Assembly: GCF_036785885.1 (NCBI RefSeq)
Contig: NC_092310.1
Coordinates: 2,976,001-3,040,000 of the forward strand
DNA from: Coffea arabica
Taxonomy: Eukaryota > Streptophyta > Magnoliopsida > Gentianales > Rubiaceae
Reading direction: 5' to 3'
DNA: 64,000 bases
The notes below the pieces were generated by a model, which did no database searches, was not told the origin of the DNA, and saw only the letters and a list, made by a program, of their open reading frames with translations. Both the position numbers and the translations under genes were made by a program. Each line of letters begins with the position of its first letter. The first letter of the stretch is position 1. Positions 36,802 to 47,054 of this stretch are shown in pieces.

Positions 36802-36937
36802 GTAACAGGGGATCTTCACCTAAAGTGTTGATTTTCGCGTCAAAAGGTAGTAGTTGCTATGAGTGCATGCTCTCGTAGCGATTGGAGCTGAGTAACCGGG
36901 CTCCTCCATCTATCAAATGTTGGAGTTCGCGTCAAAA
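36802..36937 (+). repeat. Twin hairpin module (GTAACNGGG / CGCGTCAAAA), element 2
   Basis: Copy a: GATC (36811-36814) with GATT (36830-36833), a TT/TT internal loop, then CAC with GTG. Copy b: CTCC (36901-36904) with GGAG (36922-36925), a TC/TT loop, then CAT with ATG. Each is preceded by GTAAC(A/C)GGG and followed by TTCGCGTCAAAAGG. The hairpins start 90 nt apart. Stem bases differ from element 1 but pairing is kept. Confidence 0.7.
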
Positions 36938-37322
36938 GGCTCTAATGGCTAGAAACTAAGTCTTTTGTTATTATTGAAAAAGAAAAAAAATAGTAAAAAA
37001 AAAAAAAGAGAAAAATAGAAAAACGTGATAAAAAAAGGTGAAGGTTGTGTAAGTGTGTGTCTAAAGTCAGCTTACCGATCTATGGGTTAATGTTGAGATT
37101 TGGATTAATAGTTGGACCATTTGCTGATAAATGTGAGCAACCATTCCTTTTTCTTAGATTAGTTTGCTTTAAATTGGAGGAGTTGGTAGTTTAGATGCTA
37201 ACCGGAGTGATTTTTCTTGGATCTTGACCTGTGTCGCTTGATATATGATTTTCTTGGTGTCTTGGCAATACGGTAGTTGGAGTAACAGCCATGGTCGAAT
37301 TTTGGTGTTCAATTGTTGTTCT

Positions 37323-37361
37323 CATGCTTGAGGGCAAGCATGATTTAGGTGTGGGGAGAAT
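37323..37361 (+). promoter_or_regulatory. Polypurine tract with preceding hairpin, element 2
   Basis: An 8-bp perfect stem (37323-37330 with 37335-37342) with an AGGG loop precedes GGTGTGGGGAGAAT, which ends at the 3' LTR. Confidence 0.85.
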
Positions 37362-38650
37362 TGATAGGGTGTTAATTGTTAGTAATTTTATTGTTAATTT
37401 TCCCTTTTATTCTTACCAAATATTGTTTTAATTATTAATATTTACTTATATTTGGTATTGGGACTTAATTTCAGAACAAAGCAGAAAATTACCAAAAAGG
37501 AGGGACTTTTATGGGAAAATGGAGACTTCTAAGGACCTTGGACTCTTGAATTGGTGGGGACCACAAGCTAGTGCAAGGCATTTAGTCATTTGGGCTTTTC
37601 AAAGAAAGCAACGTAGAGAGACTTGGAACAACAAGTACTTTGGAGGATTTGTCCACATGTGCGGGGACCACGGATAAGAAGCATGAGTCATTTGGACTCT
37701 AGGAAAAGAAACACAAGACTTTGAATTTGGTGTGGGGACCACTAGAGATAGCATTAGACTTCCTTTTGGCTTTAAAAAGGGAGAAACGTACGAGAGGTGG
37801 AGGAATCAATAGTTCTAGTTTAGGCTTTTAGCATAGTTTTAGTTTTCTTTTCTGAGCTCTTTCGCATGGTTGTTCTCCATTAATGGAGGACTAACCTCTT
37901 AATTCTAGTTAAGGGGACAACTGAAGATTTGGTTCAACAATTATTGTGAGATCTAATTTATTTTAATTGCTTCCTTAATTTATTGGTATTTATATGTTTC
38001 CTGCTTTTAATTGCTATAGCTCGTGTGAGTGATTGAATAGATGCGCAATATTTAATTATTCACATAGGCTATTTTGCTAAATAGAGATAATTGAATCCGT
38101 AATTGTTCGTTATCTTTATCTCAGTAGCAACTGGCGTAATTGGGTTTATGTCAGGGGAGCATACGATCTAACTTAAACAAACCCTCGTAGCGTGTTTGTT
38201 AGTTAGGATTGGGCCTTTCTAATTATTAATGCAATCTAGAAATTAAATCCTATGGTCGTACCTAGGGTTGTTTTTGGGTTAGAGAAATAGTTAACGGTCG
38301 TACCTTAACTATCGAGAAATTAAGGAAAGGTTGGTTGTTTATCGCGTGCATGACAACTATAACTGGTCTATTAATAAATGTGGAATTATGTGTGAATCAA
38401 TGATCAGTGCCTGAACCATTTCTGAAGTGTACCCTTGCCTAGAGTTTTCCCTTAACTATTTCTCTTAATCAATTATTTTCTGCAGTTAATTTATTTAGTT
38501 AGCATTTAATCCAAAACCCCCCATACTTTGAACTCTAGAAGAAACGAATTATCCCCAGTCCCTGTGGATTCGACCCTACTCACCGCTATATGCAAAATCT
38601 GTATTTTTCTCGAGTAGGTATTTATTATTGCACAGGTCCGGCACCTGTCA
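37362..38650 (+). repeat. 3' LTR of element 2
   Basis: 1289 bp. It differs from the 5' copy by about 13 small changes seen by eye, including single-base indels near the start of the leader-like part. All three GGGACCAC boxes are retained. Confidence 0.93.
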
Positions 38651-38655
38651 GTGCT

Positions 38656-38840
38656 TACTTTTCTGATGAACTAGCCTTAATCACATCTTCCTCTAGAATC
38701 CTCAATTAGTTGTAGTCCTGTATTAAATCTAACTTGGAAAGTACTACTGTCTCTTGTAGATACTCAAATGATTCATTTATACAAGGTAAAAGATATTTAT
38801 TCCTAATACCCACTTGATTCCAGCCTCGATATTATAGACA
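38656..38840 (-). pseudogene. Outer gypsy element: reverse transcriptase scrap
   Basis: On the minus strand a decayed frame reads like the RT stretch NKYLLPxI...VLSKLDL...Y...LRILEEDV, with stops. It leads directly into the GTGCT target site of element 2. The next part of the same RT resumes at 31271 on the other side. This shows that element 2 landed inside the outer element's pol. Confidence 0.7.
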
Positions 38841-39200
38841 TGGCCTTCTCACAAGGTTATAAGCGTAACAAAATTTAGATATACGAATAAGTCATGAAAT
38901 TGATTAAATGCAAAGTAAACTTTCATTTGCTATAAAAGACCATAATAGTTTCATCAAGTTAGGATAAGTTTATCAAATCATTTCAAAAGAAAAAGGGAAT
39001 AAACAAGATTGTACCAAAACATGCTAAGTCATCCATGTTCAAAGCAACAAAAAGATTTCATCCCTTACACAAAAGATTACAACCTTCAAAAGTCTCAGTA
39101 TAGGCTAGGTTATAATCATAATCCCTGTCTTTAAGCAAAGTCAGATCCATCTTCACTTGTAGAGCTTCTAATACTTTGGTTCTTCTCATATCCATTAGTA
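38841..39200. other. Decayed interior of outer gypsy element
   Basis: No readable frame. It lies between the RT scrap and the gag-like part and probably represents lost protease/pol sequence. Confidence 0.4.
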
Positions 39201-39209
39201 TTAACCACT

Positions 39210-39790
39210 CCCTCTAACACTCGACTGTTTTGCAGCAGGCTTAACTAGCTGCTGAGGAGTTCCTCGGGCAACTTTAAAACTTTATGCTCAAGACTCCCGC
39301 AGAGCAAGCATTTCCTTGTTTCCTCTAGCACATAGTCTCAGTGTGATTAAACTTGTCACAGTATCTACAAGTTACTCTAGAAGTTACGGCCTGATTAGCT
39401 TGAGAATTCTCCTTTTTCTTTTTCTTCTTTTCTCTCTGCTCCACAACAAATTCATGTTCACATGTCTCTTTACATTTCCCTTTTTCCATTATGGGAGTTT
39501 CCTTCACTACCCTTAACTTGGTTGCTAGAAATATATTGAGGTGAAACTTGAATAGTGGATCACATCCCCTCGAGCTTTTTTTTTTTTTTTTTTCTGAAGT
39601 TCTCCAATACGCCTTCGTGTTTCTTTTTCAATTCCAAGTTCTTGTTCCATAATTCCATCTTCTCTACAAACTCTTGTTTGCATCGTTCTTCCCAGAATTT
39701 AACTAATTTAGTTTGGAATTCCAACTCCTTGCAAAGAACTTCTATTTCTATACGCATCTCTTCCAAACTTTTCATTTCATCCATTTGCTT
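39210..39790 (-). pseudogene. Outer gypsy element: gag remnant with zinc knuckles
   Basis: Minus-strand frames include a coiled-coil-like, Glu/Lys-rich piece (39784-39560), then a basic stretch and the knuckle CRYCDKFNHTETMC (C-X2-C-X4-H-X4-C, about 39325-39370). In another frame a second, partly degenerate knuckle (CLLCGSLEH) follows near 39270-39320. A T run on the plus strand (39577-39594) lies inside. Frameshifts and stops show decay. The two-knuckle layout fits a gypsy Gag, and the order gag-RT-polypurine tract-LTR matches a minus-strand element. Confidence 0.65.
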
Positions 39791-40376
39791 AATCCTAACT
39801 GTCAGCCTATCAACAACTCAAAGCATCTAAATGAGTAGCAAATCAAAACTTGAAACTTAACTATCCACAACCTATAAATTCTCATGCATCTAAGTCATCC
39901 AGGTCTATTTACTCTTACCTCTCCATGAATTTGATACTTAAGGAAATCCACACACACGAATAAAGTAATACCCTTTGATATAATGATATGTACTTCCATT
40001 CTAAGGTCTTCCTCACGTACATAGTGAAACCATAAATCATACGCCATATGAAACAAGTTCCAAACCCTGACTAAAAACTGTTACGCACTAGCAGGACCAG
40101 AATCCTTATCCTCAAAATTTTGTCTAAAACAAACCAATCATGACCTACAAGATAAAGTTGAGACTTTTGATGTATTTTGAATGTATCTGTGGCAAAATGC
40201 GATTCAAAATTTTCAAAATTAGCGTTAAAAATACAAATTTTCTTCATGATCCAAAACTAAATTTTCTTAGTAAGAGATTTCAAATAATGTTTAACCACAA
40301 TCATCAATACATTTTTCAAATCATCAATACATGCTCTCACAGAACATGCCATATCCAACAACCACAATTCTTTACA
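39791..40376. other. Probable truncated end of outer element
   Basis: No copy of the outer LTR is seen here, so the right-hand (5') LTR is missing or decayed beyond recognition. No gene is seen. Confidence 0.35.
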
Positions 40377-40460
40377 CGTTCGTATGTCCACTCACACAAG
40401 CTAGAACTACCCCATCCACGAGCACTGAACGGCTGTGGTACCTCCAAACAGTCCGTACTC
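40377..40460 (+). pseudogene. Inverted fragment of a UGT gene leader
   Basis: This plus-strand stretch matches the minus strand of 45480-45560, the sequence immediately upstream of the UGT scrap at 45240-45464. It therefore carries the 5' flank of a third UGT copy in the opposite orientation. No coding part follows. Confidence 0.5.
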
Positions 40461-41206
40461 AAGTCTCCCGGTGAGAGCAATTGATGAAAACTTACAGATA
40501 GGAATATTCATGAACCGGATTATCAATCCATTTAAAATTTCGTTAATCCTAATCGAATGTATTGGTTCTGTAAAATTGTATTCGATACCTTGATTCAGTT
40601 CAACCGGGTAATCAATGACCAATTAATTTATAGGATCGAATCAGATATGCAGGATAACCTAACCTTCTTCTTCTTATAGGGAAAGAAAGAATTAGATTAA
40701 CAAATCAAGTAATACAACATTTTTTCAAATCAATAAGAGTACTTAATCCTGCAACTCTAAAAAATTATCAACAAAATAGAAAATCAACACATCAAATAAT
40801 TAAAACACTGAATATTCCAAACATTTTATTTTCATTTTCTCTATATCTTGAAAGCTATCAATTTTTTGAATTTTGAAATAGTCTCACATTTCATCAACCA
40901 GGCATACAAATTGAGATAGGTTATACGGTACCCTACACGTCAAAATACATTTTATAGAATTCAATAATACTACCGCAGATGATTGCAAACTCCTGTGTTC
41001 ACATTGTCTTGAACTTGCGTGCACTACTTGGGACAATATGTGCCATATCCTCTTTGCTACAGTCTACTTTCTAGATATCAATTGCACTGGAATACCACAT
41101 TTCTACTGCAGTTGCTGACGGAAATCTCCTAACAAATGTGTAGTTACTCTTCGTAAAATTTCATGTGACAGTTACCTGGTTGCCGTCGATTATCTTTGAA
41201 GAAGAC
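40461..41206. other. Intergenic, 3' side of UGT gene
   Basis: No gene seen. AT-rich. Confidence 0.4.
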
Positions 41207-41294
41207 AAATCTACTTTATTATCTCTTCAAGTCTGAATCAATTTGGATAAGATAGATCTACTTTATTATCGCTTCAAGACTGAATCAATTTGGA
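41207..41294. repeat. Short tandem duplication over the UGT stop codon
   Basis: A roughly 50-bp unit containing CTACTTTATTATC(T/G)CTTCAAG and CTGAATCAATTTGGA occurs twice in a row. The upstream (plus-coordinate right) copy includes the last codons and stop of the UGT gene; the left copy lies in its 3' flank. Confidence 0.7.
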
Positions 41295-43005
41295 AACAAA
41301 GTCTTTAATGTTTTTATCTGAACTTCCTCCCTCATCAAAGGCATGTCTCGCCAGATCCTTCCATTTATCTGCATTTTTCCTAATCTCTTGTCCTTTCTCC
41401 CCCTCCATCACTACGCTTATGCATTGACGAATGACATCTCTTCTAACAATTCCATTTTCATCTGACTGAGCTTTGATTCCCGTTTTCCAGATGTCCGTTA
41501 CAAACTTGGCATTTGTGCTTTGATCTGTCCATCGTGGCATGACTACCATTGGGACTCCCAAACTTAAGGCCTCCAATGTTGAATTCCATCCACAATGCGT
41601 GATAAAGCACCCTATAGATTTGTGTGCTAAAACTTCAAGCTGAGGACACCATGAAATGACTAATCCTCTATCAGATGTTTCTTTAACAAGATCTTTTGGC
41701 AGCTTATTTGATTCTGATTCTCTAACCACCCATAGAAAATAGTAGTTGCTAGTTCTCAAACCCCATGCTACTTCTTCCATCTGCTCAGCATCAACTTCTG
41801 CTATACTTCCAAATGATATATAAACAACTGAACTGGTTGATCTTTCATTTAGCCATGGCATGCAAGCATTAGTCATTGGGTTAAAAAGACTGAGACCATA
41901 CTGCTTGTCATCTTAAAGGCGCTTGTCAAGGTACATAGATGGAATAGTTGGTCCAATTGTCATTATTGGTAGGATCCTGGATGTCCAATCAATCACCTAA
42001 GCAATATATGAAACAAATTGATCAAAAATCTAGTTTTTTGTTTATATTCTTTCCTCTATAACTGAAAAAAAAAGCAAAAGAAATATGACGTAGGTAAGAT
42101 ATTGTGATACTACTTTTTTTTTTTTTTTTGGAGCAGTGGATGTCACTCATGCCATGTGGTTAGTGTACTATTATTGTCTCCATCTAATCGTGTGATACTC
42201 TCAGAAGTAAGATGGCAGGGAGGATAAATCTGGTGGCAAGGACTATCCAATGAGAACATAGATAGGCACATCCACATTGGAAATTTGGAAGCCTAGCTTC
42301 TTCAGGGTCATTAAGGAATTAGGTAGCAGTAATGTACAGGTAATATAGAGATAAATCCGGGCGTGCCTTTACCTCTTCCTCCAACTTGTAAAATGTGTTG
42401 TAGATGATCGAGTCAGCTTCATGAATGTTCTTCATTTGATCATGTGTAACCAGCTGAAAAATTGGCGGATATGAACCGTAACTAGAAATAAAAGAAGGCA
42501 GATCTGAAGCTGAAAGTGGTGGTAAGCCAGGAATTTCCACTTTAGACTCCTCCAGAGGAAGTTTCAAAAGGCCTGTGTAAACATGGTAGTAGATCTTGTT
42601 GACAGCACAAGATTGAGTGAAGAACACAGCCGCACGTAAGCCAAGACTCTTGGCCACACGCGGAGCCCAAGGAAGGACTGCATCATGAACAATACAGTCA
42701 ACAGGACAACCCGAATCTTTAAGCTTCAAGATTAGCTCAGTTATAGTTTCTGAGCCAACCTTTTGAAACGTAGCGTAATATGTATCAACGGCAACTCCAT
42801 TTTCTCCTTCATCAAATCCATCAGAGATGGTCTCCACTGTGATAGAACCGGAGACTTCGTGCAAGGTTTTGAACACGAATTTAGTTGTAGCAAGTGTAAT
42901 TTTGGTGCCTTGATGTTGCAAACGCTTAGCAAACTGGAGCATAGGGTTTATATGTCCTTGCATGGGATATGGAAATATCAAGCAATGAGCTTTGTGAGTT
43001 TCCAT
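41274..43005 (-). pseudogene. UDP-glycosyltransferase, UGT74 type, with one nonsense codon
   Basis: Family 1 UGTs move glucose from UDP-glucose to small acceptors; UGT74 members act on carboxylates, phenolics and terpenoids in the cytosol. Exon 1 (43005-42373, 211 codons) starts METHKAHCLIFPYPMQGHINP with the conserved catalytic-His region and ends at a GT donor after EEE. Exon 2 (41996-41274, 241 codons) has the PSPG box: WCPQ...HKSIGCFITHCGWNS...E...GVP...WTDQ. The total of 452 codons including the stop is normal for the family. A single in-frame TAA (41913-41915) sits in the linker after MYLDKRL, where family members usually have an acidic residue. A single G-to-T change would explain it. 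Everything else is open and both splice sites are intact, so it died recently, carries a null allele, or contains a sequencing error. Confidence 0.88.
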
Positions 43006-45239
43006 TTGCTCTAACCACGAGACCAGAGTATGGATTCTCTAGAAATTCACAATCTTTGAGAGCTCGAATAATGGTGCTTGTTGCTGGAGTGAGGAGTGCT
43101 TGTAGCTTGCTTGCTACGAGTAAATATAACAATTAAATATAAGAATTGTTTCACCAATGTGGTAAGTGGGTATGGTAATCGTTTGTGGTTTGGAGTGCAA
43201 TAATATGATTGAATCAAGCTTGCTTCCTTGTGCTTTAGGAGTAATTACACATTACCACTTTGAACCTTAACAATAAATCTTTGCTCCTTGAACGATTGTT
43301 GGGTCAAGTGACAAGAGCTCAATACCTCCAAAGTATGGTTATGGATTTTGAGTTTTGTGGATAGAGAAAACAACCTTAGAATCACCCTTTAAAAGGGATC
43401 CGACAATGCTTAATTCTAAATTAGTCAAGGCATAATGTGGTCATGGGACATTAGGAGATTAGGAGATATATGTCAAAAGTAAATAAATAAGCTCTTTGCT
43501 CCTATGAATTTTAGTCAGTGTCAGAAATTTTAACTCATTAAAACTTGTTCAATGCATACTCAGAAAAAAATTACAAAAATTTGAGCTTTTCTAATATTAG
43601 TATTTGGACACTTATTAGTGCACCTAAATTAAACAAAAAATTACTAAGTGAATGTACAAGCTCACGTCCATTTACAAACCCTTACAAAATGAAAGGAATG
43701 ATTTCGCATTCCTCAAACATAGAACCTACCGCCTTATAAAGACAAAAGATAGTTACTTACTTTGGTTGCAGTGCTCTTTTATTTGCTTTGCCTTTCGTAC
43801 GATAAAAGCCAAAATTTGATAGCCAAGTTGTCGTAAAGGATTAGATTTTTTGGCCCCAGAAAGCAGTCCCAGGAACTTTATTAAATGTGCGAAGAAACAT
43901 GAATACAAAGGCATTGTCGGTTGGTTTGAGAAAAAGACAATGGATGATAAACCAAGCGAATCTTGTGAATTCATCAAATAACATTCAATCCCCTTTGGGG
44001 CTTGAATGTCTTATCAAATAAGAAGCTGTAGAGCTCCAAATGCCTTTCCTGACTGCAATACAGATGAATGGATTTTATAGACTAAAATAACCTCTTATCC
44101 AATTAAGCATTTAAAAGCAAATTAGGCTTATTTACAGATGGTACTGGTGTAGGTGAAAAAATATACATCTTTTAAGGAATAAAGAAAGACCAAATTATTT
44201 ACACATGGCTGCTATGTAGGGTTCTTTGAAACGTAAGGACAAAGATTGAGCATACCTCAGAATTTTAGTATTGGAATAAGAGAAATGGCTTGAAAGCGTG
44301 TTACAATATTGCTTCCTTTGCAGTTGGAATTCACCCTATCATAATTGGTGTGCAGATTATCATCACAAATAACTTCTAAAATACAATGAAATCTAATTAA
44401 CGATTGACAAATTTTTTTATTTTATTTTATGAAGAAACAGGAAGACCATGAGAGTCATTTTAACAAGAATCATCTTATGCTTTATAATTACATAACTGGT
44501 TTTTACAAGTATTTGTTTTGGAAACATTTTCTTCAAAGCTGCCACAAATTGAAGGTTTGTGATTGCATCGATCCCCTTTTTTCTCATCTAACAGAGCTCA
44601 CAACGAAAAATATTTATTTATTTATTTTAATTTTTAAAATTTTTTCCTGTTTCTCTTGCCAATTCTCATTCAACAGCAAATTAAAGAACCAAACATCCAA
44701 AAAACAGGTAGGTTTTACATTAAACAACAAATTATGTCTTTGTACCTTCTTAGCTGACCACAAAACACACATCAATGTGACTATATATACCACATATCCA
44801 CAAGTAACAACAATTGCAGATGGAAACCTGCAGATGTTGACTGCCAACGTCATTGGCTGCGCAAGTTGAGCTTAACAATACTTTGTATCATTGCAATCAG
44901 CAAAATAGTCAAGGATTTGATTAACAGGTACTGGAGGGCACTCATTAAAAGAATTTTATATATTAATTTTTTGATCAAAGTGAAATTAATTTCAAAAAAA
45001 GTGTTCAAATATTGCAGGTGCAATGGAGGTGGATGTGTGTATTTATATAATAAATTCTATATAATTTAGGCGTATTAATTAATACTCGAGAAAAATTTAT
45101 AGTTAAGAAAGCGTGCTTAAGAATTGGTTCAGATTGCCCACTGAAACATACATCAAATGTGACCTCGAATTTGGGAGTTAAGTTTCTTAGATCTAGTGAC
45201 CGTATTTGAAGGGAGAGGTGAATTCGTGAAAATTTATTT
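43006..45239. other. Intergenic between UGT gene and UGT scrap
   Basis: The first 130 nt upstream of the UGT start resemble the flank at 45480-45560 and so are shared UGT promoter/leader. The rest is AT-rich. A hydrophobic minus-strand frame near 44700-44853 is short and unrecognised. No gene is supported. Confidence 0.4.
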
Positions 45240-45464
45240 GTGCCACAGCCAAGTATATTTCTGCTGCAACCCCATTTGCTCCTTCAGCATATCCATCAGA
45301 CATGGTCTCCACTGAGATAGAACCTGAGACTTCTTGCAAGGTTTTAAACAAGAATTTGGCTGTGACGAGTGTAATTTTGGTGTTTTAGCAAATTGGAGCA
45401 TTGGGTTTATGTGGCCTTGGATGGAATGGGACAATATTAAGCAATGAGCTCTGTCAGTTTCCAT
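45240..45464 (-). pseudogene. UGT74-like N-terminal fragment
   Basis: The ATG at 45464 opens METDRAHCLI...QGHINPMLQFAK, closely matching the start of the UGT at 43005. A net loss of about 16 nt right after LQFAK (near 45383-45390) shifts the frame. Coding similarity continues in the new frame to about 45240 and then stops. It is a truncated duplicate of the neighbouring gene in the same orientation. Confidence 0.82.
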
Positions 45465-45837
45465 GTATTGCTCAGTATAGACTGTTTGGAGGAACCACAA
45501 CCTTTAAGAGCTCGTGAAGCGGGTACTTCTAGCTTGTCCGAGTGAACATAAGAATGTCTAAAGAAATGTGGTTGGGTGGATATGACATTTTCTGTGATAT
45601 GAATCCAGTTATATTCTCTGTTTTGGACTTCTCTCTCTTTTTTTTTTTCCCTAAGATACTCCATTTTAGCAGCCCAAGAACAATGTGATCTGCATTCTAC
45701 ATTTCAAATATCAACAGTCAATAGCCAATGGATCGAAATCTTAAATAATAAATTAATTTGTCCTTTCACATTTTACCAAATGAACAGTAGTTAGGTAAGA
45801 CATCTGTAATTCCGAAAGTTACACAAGAACAAAACGA

Positions 45838-47054
45838 TGTAGTATCCGCATCCCACATCGGAAGAAAGCAAATGAAAAAGAATGGTTCAAGGACTTGGGC
45901 TCATGGGTTATCTTTGTAATTTGGGTTAACTATTTTGGATCAGTAGATTTCGGTCCAAAAGTTACTTAGGCCAGTCTTTGGACTCGAATCGTAACAGGTG
46001 ATATCAGAGCGAATCTCGCGTATTTTTTGCTTGGAGAGAGCTTGAGCCAGCTAGCGGGGTAAGATTGTAACTACGCAAGGATGCAAAAGTCTTAGAGAAC
46101 CCACCACCTCTAGAATCTGAGCATGACCAAGTGGACAATCTGGATTTTGACGGGTTTTGCAAGGATGCAAAAGTCTTAGAGAACCCGCCACCTCTAGAAT
46201 CCGAGCATGACCAAGTGGATAGTTTGAATTTTGACGGGTTTTGCGAGGAGGCAAAAGTCCTAAAGAACTTGCTGGATTCTGTGCGGGGTTAAATGCTATG
46301 TCGGATGAGGGCCACCTCTAGAATTTGCATCCTCAAGGACCTGCGAGACTAAATGCCACGTCGAGCAGGGGCCACTTCTAAAATAAAAACATAACCAAAT
46401 GGACAGTTTGGATTTTGACGGGCTTTGCGAGGACGCAAAAATTCTAAAGGTAGGAAGAATGAGGTATCTCACATCGATAAGAGAAAGAGAAAAAAGAATT
46501 GTTTAAGAACTTGGGTGCTTGGACTACATAGTAATTTGGGGTTAACCATTGTGGTCCAATAGATTTCGGTCCAAAAATTATTTTGGCTGGCCCTTGAACT
46601 CGGATCATTATAGTTGGTATCAGAGCGAATCTCACGTAGTCTTTGCGTGAGGTGAACTTGGGTCAACGAGTTATGATTCTGATTACGCAAGGAAGTGCAA
46701 GGAGCTAAGTGCTATGCAAGGTTAAGTGTCATGTTTGACGGGGGCCAACTCTAGAACCTACGAGACTAAGTGTCACGTCAGATAGGGGCCACCTCTAGAG
46801 CCCGTACGAACCACCTCTAGAGTCCAAATATGACCAAGTGGACAGTCTGAATTCTAACGGATATTGCAAGGATGCAAAGTGTTAAAGGTGGGGAGAATAT
46901 AAATCGACATCCCACATGGGAAGAAAGCAAAGGAAAAAGAATGGTTTAAGGACTTGGGCTCATGGACTATCTTATAATTTGGGTTAACCATTTTGAGCCA
47001 GTGAATTTCGGTCCAAAATTACTTGGTCAGCTCTTGGGCCCGGATCATGTCACA
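45838..47054 (+). mobile_element. TRIM-like element with three LTR-like copies
   Basis: Three similar blocks of about 155-165 bp lie at 45838-45996, 46460-46612 and about 46890-47054. They share 'CACATCGG', 'AAGAATGG', 'GGACTTGGGCTCATGG', 'TTTGGGTTAAC' and 'TTTCGGTCCAAAA'. The first two are each followed by a Met-tRNA-type primer-binding site ((G)ATATCAGAGCG, TGGTATCAGAGCG). ACGATGT occurs at both outer edges (45834-45840 and 47054-47060), consistent with a target duplication. The internal stretches are noncoding. LTR-internal-LTR-internal-LTR is the expected form of a tandem terminal-repeat retrotransposon in miniature. Confidence 0.7.
46075..46260 (+). repeat. 84-bp tandem repeat inside the TRIM-like element
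   Basis: GCAAGGATGCAAAAGTC begins at 46075 and 46159, and a variant at 46243, giving an 84-bp period for just over two units. Each unit carries GCCACCTCTAGAAT-like text and GACCAAGTGGA. Degenerate copies recur near 46405-46450 and 46830-46885. Confidence 0.8.

Larger units (their letters stand above)
33691..37361 (+). other. Long 3' noncoding region of element 2
   Basis: It starts with the same CTAGCCAAAGAC...GGGAGGCAACCCAA box as element 1 (33711-33752). Then come a pyrimidine tract (34021-34130), a strongly C/G-rich part (34140-34520), about 1.7 kb of T/G-rich sequence without a gene, an internal G-rich tract, the twin hairpins and the polypurine tract. Several short frames exist on both strands in the low-complexity part; none looks real. 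Confidence 0.65.
31272..38650 (+). mobile_element. Non-autonomous Athila-related LTR element (element 2)
   Basis: The 7,379-bp element has LTRs of 1291 and 1289 bp (31272-32562, 37362-38650) and a perfect GTGCT target duplication (31267-31271, 38651-38655). The LTR ends (TGATAGGGTGTTAATTG...ACCTGTCA), primer-binding site and polypurine tract match element 1, but the LTR interiors are different. The inside holds one 286-codon gag-related frame and 3.8 kb of noncoding sequence. There is no protease, RT, RNase H or integrase. About 13 LTR differences by eye make it older than element 1. It splits the RT of the outer gypsy element. It resembles the TR-GAG class reported from coffee, but the capsid domain is missing. 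Confidence 0.93.

Noticed and set aside
43753-43977. 74-codon minus-strand frame upstream of the UGT gene
   Set aside because: Short, no family resemblance, no splice or promoter context.
44614-44853. 79-codon minus-strand frame with a hydrophobic stretch
   Set aside because: One possible membrane segment only; the continuation is AT-rich and nothing homologous could be named.
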